Assembly: GCA_030765245.1 (NCBI GenBank)
Contig: JAVCCX010000441.1
Coordinates: 1 to 7,573, forward strand
DNA from: Candidatus Zophobacter franzmannii
Lineage (GTDB): Bacteria; Cloacimonadota; Cloacimonadia; Cloacimonadales; JAFGVF01
Direction of reading: 5' to 3'
Length of the DNA: 7,573 nucleotides
Shown: positions 5,491-7,573 of the stretch, one piece after another
How positions within the stretch are numbered: the first letter of the stretch is position 1
Layout of the letters: each line of letters opens with the position of its first letter
Notes under the pieces: model-generated
What the model saw: the letters and a program-made list of their open reading frames with translations, nothing else
What the model was told of the DNA's origin: nothing
Databases searched by the model: none
Position numbers and translations under genes: made by a program

Positions 5491-5520
5491 AACACCTGCC
5501 TTGAAGCCAAAGCAGGTATT
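5491..5520 (-). terminator. Probable terminator after the phosphofructokinase gene
   Basis: Read on the minus strand, AATACCTGC, a 12-base loop and GCAGGTGTT form a 9-bp stem with one G-U pair, followed by TTC and a short T-rich stretch. It begins 15 bases after the stop of the phosphofructokinase gene, where an operon terminator is expected. The T-run is short (GTTTTC), so termination may be partial. The strand and position are the main support. Confidence 0.55.
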
Positions 5521-5535
5521 CACAAACATTTATAA

Positions 5536-6753
5536 TTACTTCTCTAACAGCTTTTCTACAGCCGGAGCACGCAAACGATTAGCACTTGGGAAACCTGATC
5601 CCATCAGAGGTCTTGCATAGAATTTAAAGGCATCAGTGACATAGTTACCTTCAGCATTTATGAATTCATCAGGCATATGTCTTGTTTTACCTGCAATCTC
5701 CTCAAGTGGTACTAAGTCGTAATCCACTGAGTAGAAGCCGGTTCTCCTAATTCTAACTGAACCGTCAAGATTGTGCCAGAGTGCATACTGAACAGCCCTT
5801 TCACCAACTTCACGAGCTTCTTGCTGGTCTATATCAGAGACACAACCCATGAATGAGCGTTGGAGATAACCAAATGTATCTGCTCTAACTCTACTTATTG
5901 GGAGGTTCTTTCTAATCAAATCTGCTAATAGATCACCGAGCATACCTGTACCGGAGAGCTGAACATTGCCATGGGCATCTGTTTCGGTATCTTTCATAAG
6001 TTTGGCAATAATCGGGGTTCCCTTTCCATCACCAATACCCTCTGAAACGGCTATTACACAGCGACCATATTTAGCATAAGTTTTCTCTACATCAGCGAGG
6101 AATTGCTCTCTGTGGAACGGTCTTTCAGGTAGATAGATGAGATGTGGACCATCATCATTATACTTCTGCGCAAGAGATGCAGCAGCAGTTAAGAATCCTG
6201 CATGTCTTCCCATTACAACGCCAATATAAACACCCGGAAGTGCTCTATTATCAAGGTTTACACCCATAAAGGCCTGAGCTACATAACGCGCAGCAGAACC
6301 GTAACCGGGAGTATGGTCATTTAATACAAGGTCTTTATCTATTGTCTTAGGGATATGAATAGCACGGAAGTCATAGCCTGCAACTTCTGCTTGTTGATTA
6401 ACGATTCTAACCGTGTCAGACGAATCATTACCACCAATGTAGAAGAAATAGCGGATATCATGAGCTTTAAGCACTTTAAAAATCTTTTTGCAATAGGCTT
6501 CATCGGGTTTGTCACGGGTAGACCTAAGGGCTGAAGATGGACACAAAGCAACCTGTTCTAAATTATGGGTTGTTTCCTGAGTCAAATCTAAGAAATCCTC
6601 ATTAATAATACCCTGCACACCATTAAGCGCACCGTAAACTCTCGTAACCTGCGTAAACTTTCTGGCTTCAAGTACTACTCCAACCATCGATTGATTGATG
6701 ACAGCTGTAGGTCCGCCACCTTGGGCAACTAAAACTTTGCCTTCAAGTTTCAT
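5536..6753 (-). CDS. pfp: Phosphofructokinase, probably pyrophosphate-dependent
   Basis: This 405-residue protein converts fructose 6-phosphate to fructose 1,6-bisphosphate in glycolysis. Family landmarks are in order: GGGPTAVIN (residues 12-20), I-G-G-N-D-S (106-111), PKTIDKDL (135-142, with the catalytic-base Asp139), MGRHAGF (181-187), SEG (237-239) and GYLQRS (295-300). PKTID, where ATP enzymes have P-G-T-I-D, and Asp110, where ATP enzymes have Gly, are known marks of PPi users, so pyrophosphate is the likely phosphoryl donor and the reaction would be reversible. Asn109 replaces the usual Mg-binding Asp of GGDD. ATG 6753 is chosen because GGAGG lies 7 bases upstream; the TTG two codons earlier is only about 1 base from that site. 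The gene begins 2 bases after the xerC stop. An ATP-dependent enzyme is the less likely alternative. Confidence 0.9.
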   Translation of the reverse strand: MKLEGKVLVAQGGGPTAVINQSMVGVVLEARKFTQVTRVYGALNGVQGIINEDFLDLTQETTHNLEQVALCPSSALRSTRDKPDEAYCKKIFKVLKAHDIRYFFYIGGNDSSDTVRIVNQQAEVAGYDFRAIHIPKTIDKDLVLNDHTPGYGSAARYVAQAFMGVNLDNRALPGVYIGVVMGRHAGFLTAAASLAQKYNDDGPHLIYLPERPFHREQFLADVEKTYAKYGRCVIAVSEGIGDGKGTPIIAKLMKDTETDAHGNVQLSGTGMLGDLLADLIRKNLPISRVRADTFGYLQRSFMGCVSDIDQQEAREVGERAVQYALWHNLDGSVRIRRTGFYSVDYDLVPLEEIAGKTRHMPDEFINAEGNYVTDAFKFYARPLMGSGFPSANRLRAPAVEKLLEK

Positions 6754-6755
6754 AT

Positions 6756-7573
6756 TCAATCCTCCGTTTTATCTTTATCTGTTTTTTCTCTATTTCTTGG
6801 GTGAGTTCGTTCATAAACTGATTTAATTTCGTTTAGAGTAACATGCGTATAAATTTCCGTTGATGTCAAGAAGGAATGTCCCAACATCTCTTGTATTGAG
6901 CGAAGGTCTGCCCCATTTTTTAACAAGTGCGTTGCAAAGCTATGCCTGATTGTATGGGCTGAGTATCCCTTCTTTTGAGCTACAAGGCTGATGTATCTAT
7001 CAAGGATAACCCCAAGCTGATCACTATCGAATGGTTTTCCTGTTTTGGTCAGGAAGAAGTATTCACCACTGAATTCTGAGACAAAGTTATCCCTAATCTG
7101 ATAGTAGTTTCTCAGTGAATCAAGCGCCTTTTCTCCAACAGGGACAATACGCTCTTTATTACCCTTACCCAATACCTTAACTCGCTGGTGTCTAAAGTTT
7201 AATCGGCTAACTATCAGACCCGCAACCTCTCCTAGTCGTAAACCAGAGGAGTAGATTAACTCCAGGATTGCCTTATCCCGAACTCCAAACTTAGTATTCT
7301 GGTCAGGGATATTGATAAGTAACTCCATCTCATCTTCACTGAAGAAAGTAGGGAGTTTCTTCTCAAACTTAGGACTGTTCATCCCTTCGATCGGGTTAAC
7401 CTCGATTATCTTCTTTATCTTGCAATACTTAAAGAACTTCTTCAGGGCAGAGAGTTTCCGAGCTAAGCTCCTATTGTCTCTCCCCTCTTCGCTCATCTTT
7501 CTAAGATAATCACGCACAAACAGTTTCGTAATCTCACCAAGCACTATCTTCCCTTCCGGAAAATAGATAGCCA
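6756..7573 (-). CDS. xerC: XerC-type tyrosine recombinase, N-terminus beyond right edge
   Basis: The frame is open from TGA 6756-6758 to the right edge, about 272 residues, so roughly the first 25-30 residues of a normal 295-300-residue Xer protein are missing. A GTG at 7542-7544 lies in frame, but the frame continues upstream of it in family-like sequence, so it is not taken as start. Counting from that GTG, the N-terminal core-binding domain covers about 1-60 and the catalytic domain 65-250. All catalytic residues are present: Arg103 (SSGLRLGE), Lys127 (LGKGNKER), His197 and Arg200 (HTIRHSFATH), His223 (LGH) and Tyr232 (IYTHV). The ending V-Y-E-R-T-H-P-R favours XerC over XerD. The protein would resolve chromosome dimers at dif; an integrase role is less likely, as no phage genes are nearby. 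The phosphofructokinase gene follows 2 bases later. Confidence 0.88.
   Translation of the reverse strand, partial: AIYFPEGKIVLGEITKLFVRDYLRKMSEEGRDNRSLARKLSALKKFFKYCKIKKIIEVNPIEGMNSPKFEKKLPTFFSEDEMELLINIPDQNTKFGVRDKAILELIYSSGLRLGEVAGLIVSRLNFRHQRVKVLGKGNKERIVPVGEKALDSLRNYYQIRDNFVSEFSGEYFFLTKTGKPFDSDQLGVILDRYISLVAQKKGYSAHTIRHSFATHLLKNGADLRSIQEMLGHSFLTSTEIYTHVTLNEIKSVYERTHPRNREKTDKDKTED
6761..6765 (-). promoter_or_regulatory. Ribosome binding site GGAGG that fixes the phosphofructokinase start
   Basis: GGAGG on the minus strand lies inside the last codons of the xerC gene, 7 bases before ATG 6753. The upstream in-frame TTG at 6757-6759 would be almost in contact with this site and is therefore rejected as start. 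The location suggests that ribosomes finishing xerC help to start the next gene. Confidence 0.75.

Noticed and set aside
6754..6759. TTG at 6759 as start of phosphofructokinase
   Set aside because: The GGAGG site is only about 1 base away from that TTG but ideally placed for ATG 6753.
7542..7544. GTG as the start of xerC
   Set aside because: The open frame continues to the window edge upstream of it, and the remaining length would be about 30 residues short of a typical Xer protein.

Overview
The window reads as chromosomal DNA of an AT-rich (roughly 40% GC by eye) Gram-negative bacterium. A TonB-ExbB-ExbD set implies an outer membrane, and a phosphofructokinase with pyrophosphate-type motifs suggests a fermentative or anaerobic lifestyle. 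Repeats in the gaps and the overall gene style would fit a Cloacimonadota-like or other environmental anaerobe, but that placement is weak inference. No rRNA, tRNA, CRISPR array, transposase or phage gene was seen.

Layout from left to right. (1) Bases 1-807, minus strand: the first 269 codons of an uncharacterised protein that continues past the left edge, with a good ribosome site and a plausible promoter at 834-862. (2) Bases 808-1356: a long divergent gap with an unusual cluster: a 15-bp inverted repeat enclosing a perfect 25-bp dyad made of two DnaA-box-like sequences, then four 11-bp direct repeats, then a 34-codon ORF with its own ribosome site. The stop of that ORF overlaps the start of the next gene. 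(3) Bases 1357-3135, plus strand: an MFS transporter followed 15 bases later by a small P-loop kinase-like protein. (4) Bases 3136-3360: a gap between convergent genes with a 10-bp hairpin and two clusters of 9-bp CCGTG repeats. (5) Bases 3361-5190, minus strand: tonB-, exbB- and exbD-like genes in one compact operon. (6) Bases 5191-5535: a REP-like nested inverted repeat and a terminator hairpin. (7) Bases 5536-7573, minus strand: a XerC-type tyrosine recombinase, cut by the right edge, followed 2 bases later by a PPi-type phosphofructokinase.

How the genes work together. The TonB-ExbB-ExbD proteins would form an inner-membrane motor that uses the proton gradient to energise outer-membrane receptors; no receptor gene lies here. 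The transporter and P-loop protein look co-transcribed, but their substrate is unknown. XerC and phosphofructokinase appear translationally linked although their jobs, chromosome dimer resolution and glycolysis, are unrelated.

The most interesting parts are the non-coding cluster with the small coupled ORF at 1096-1357, the REP-like element at 5286-5434, and the uncharacterised left-edge protein. No complete new multi-gene system can be demonstrated from this window.
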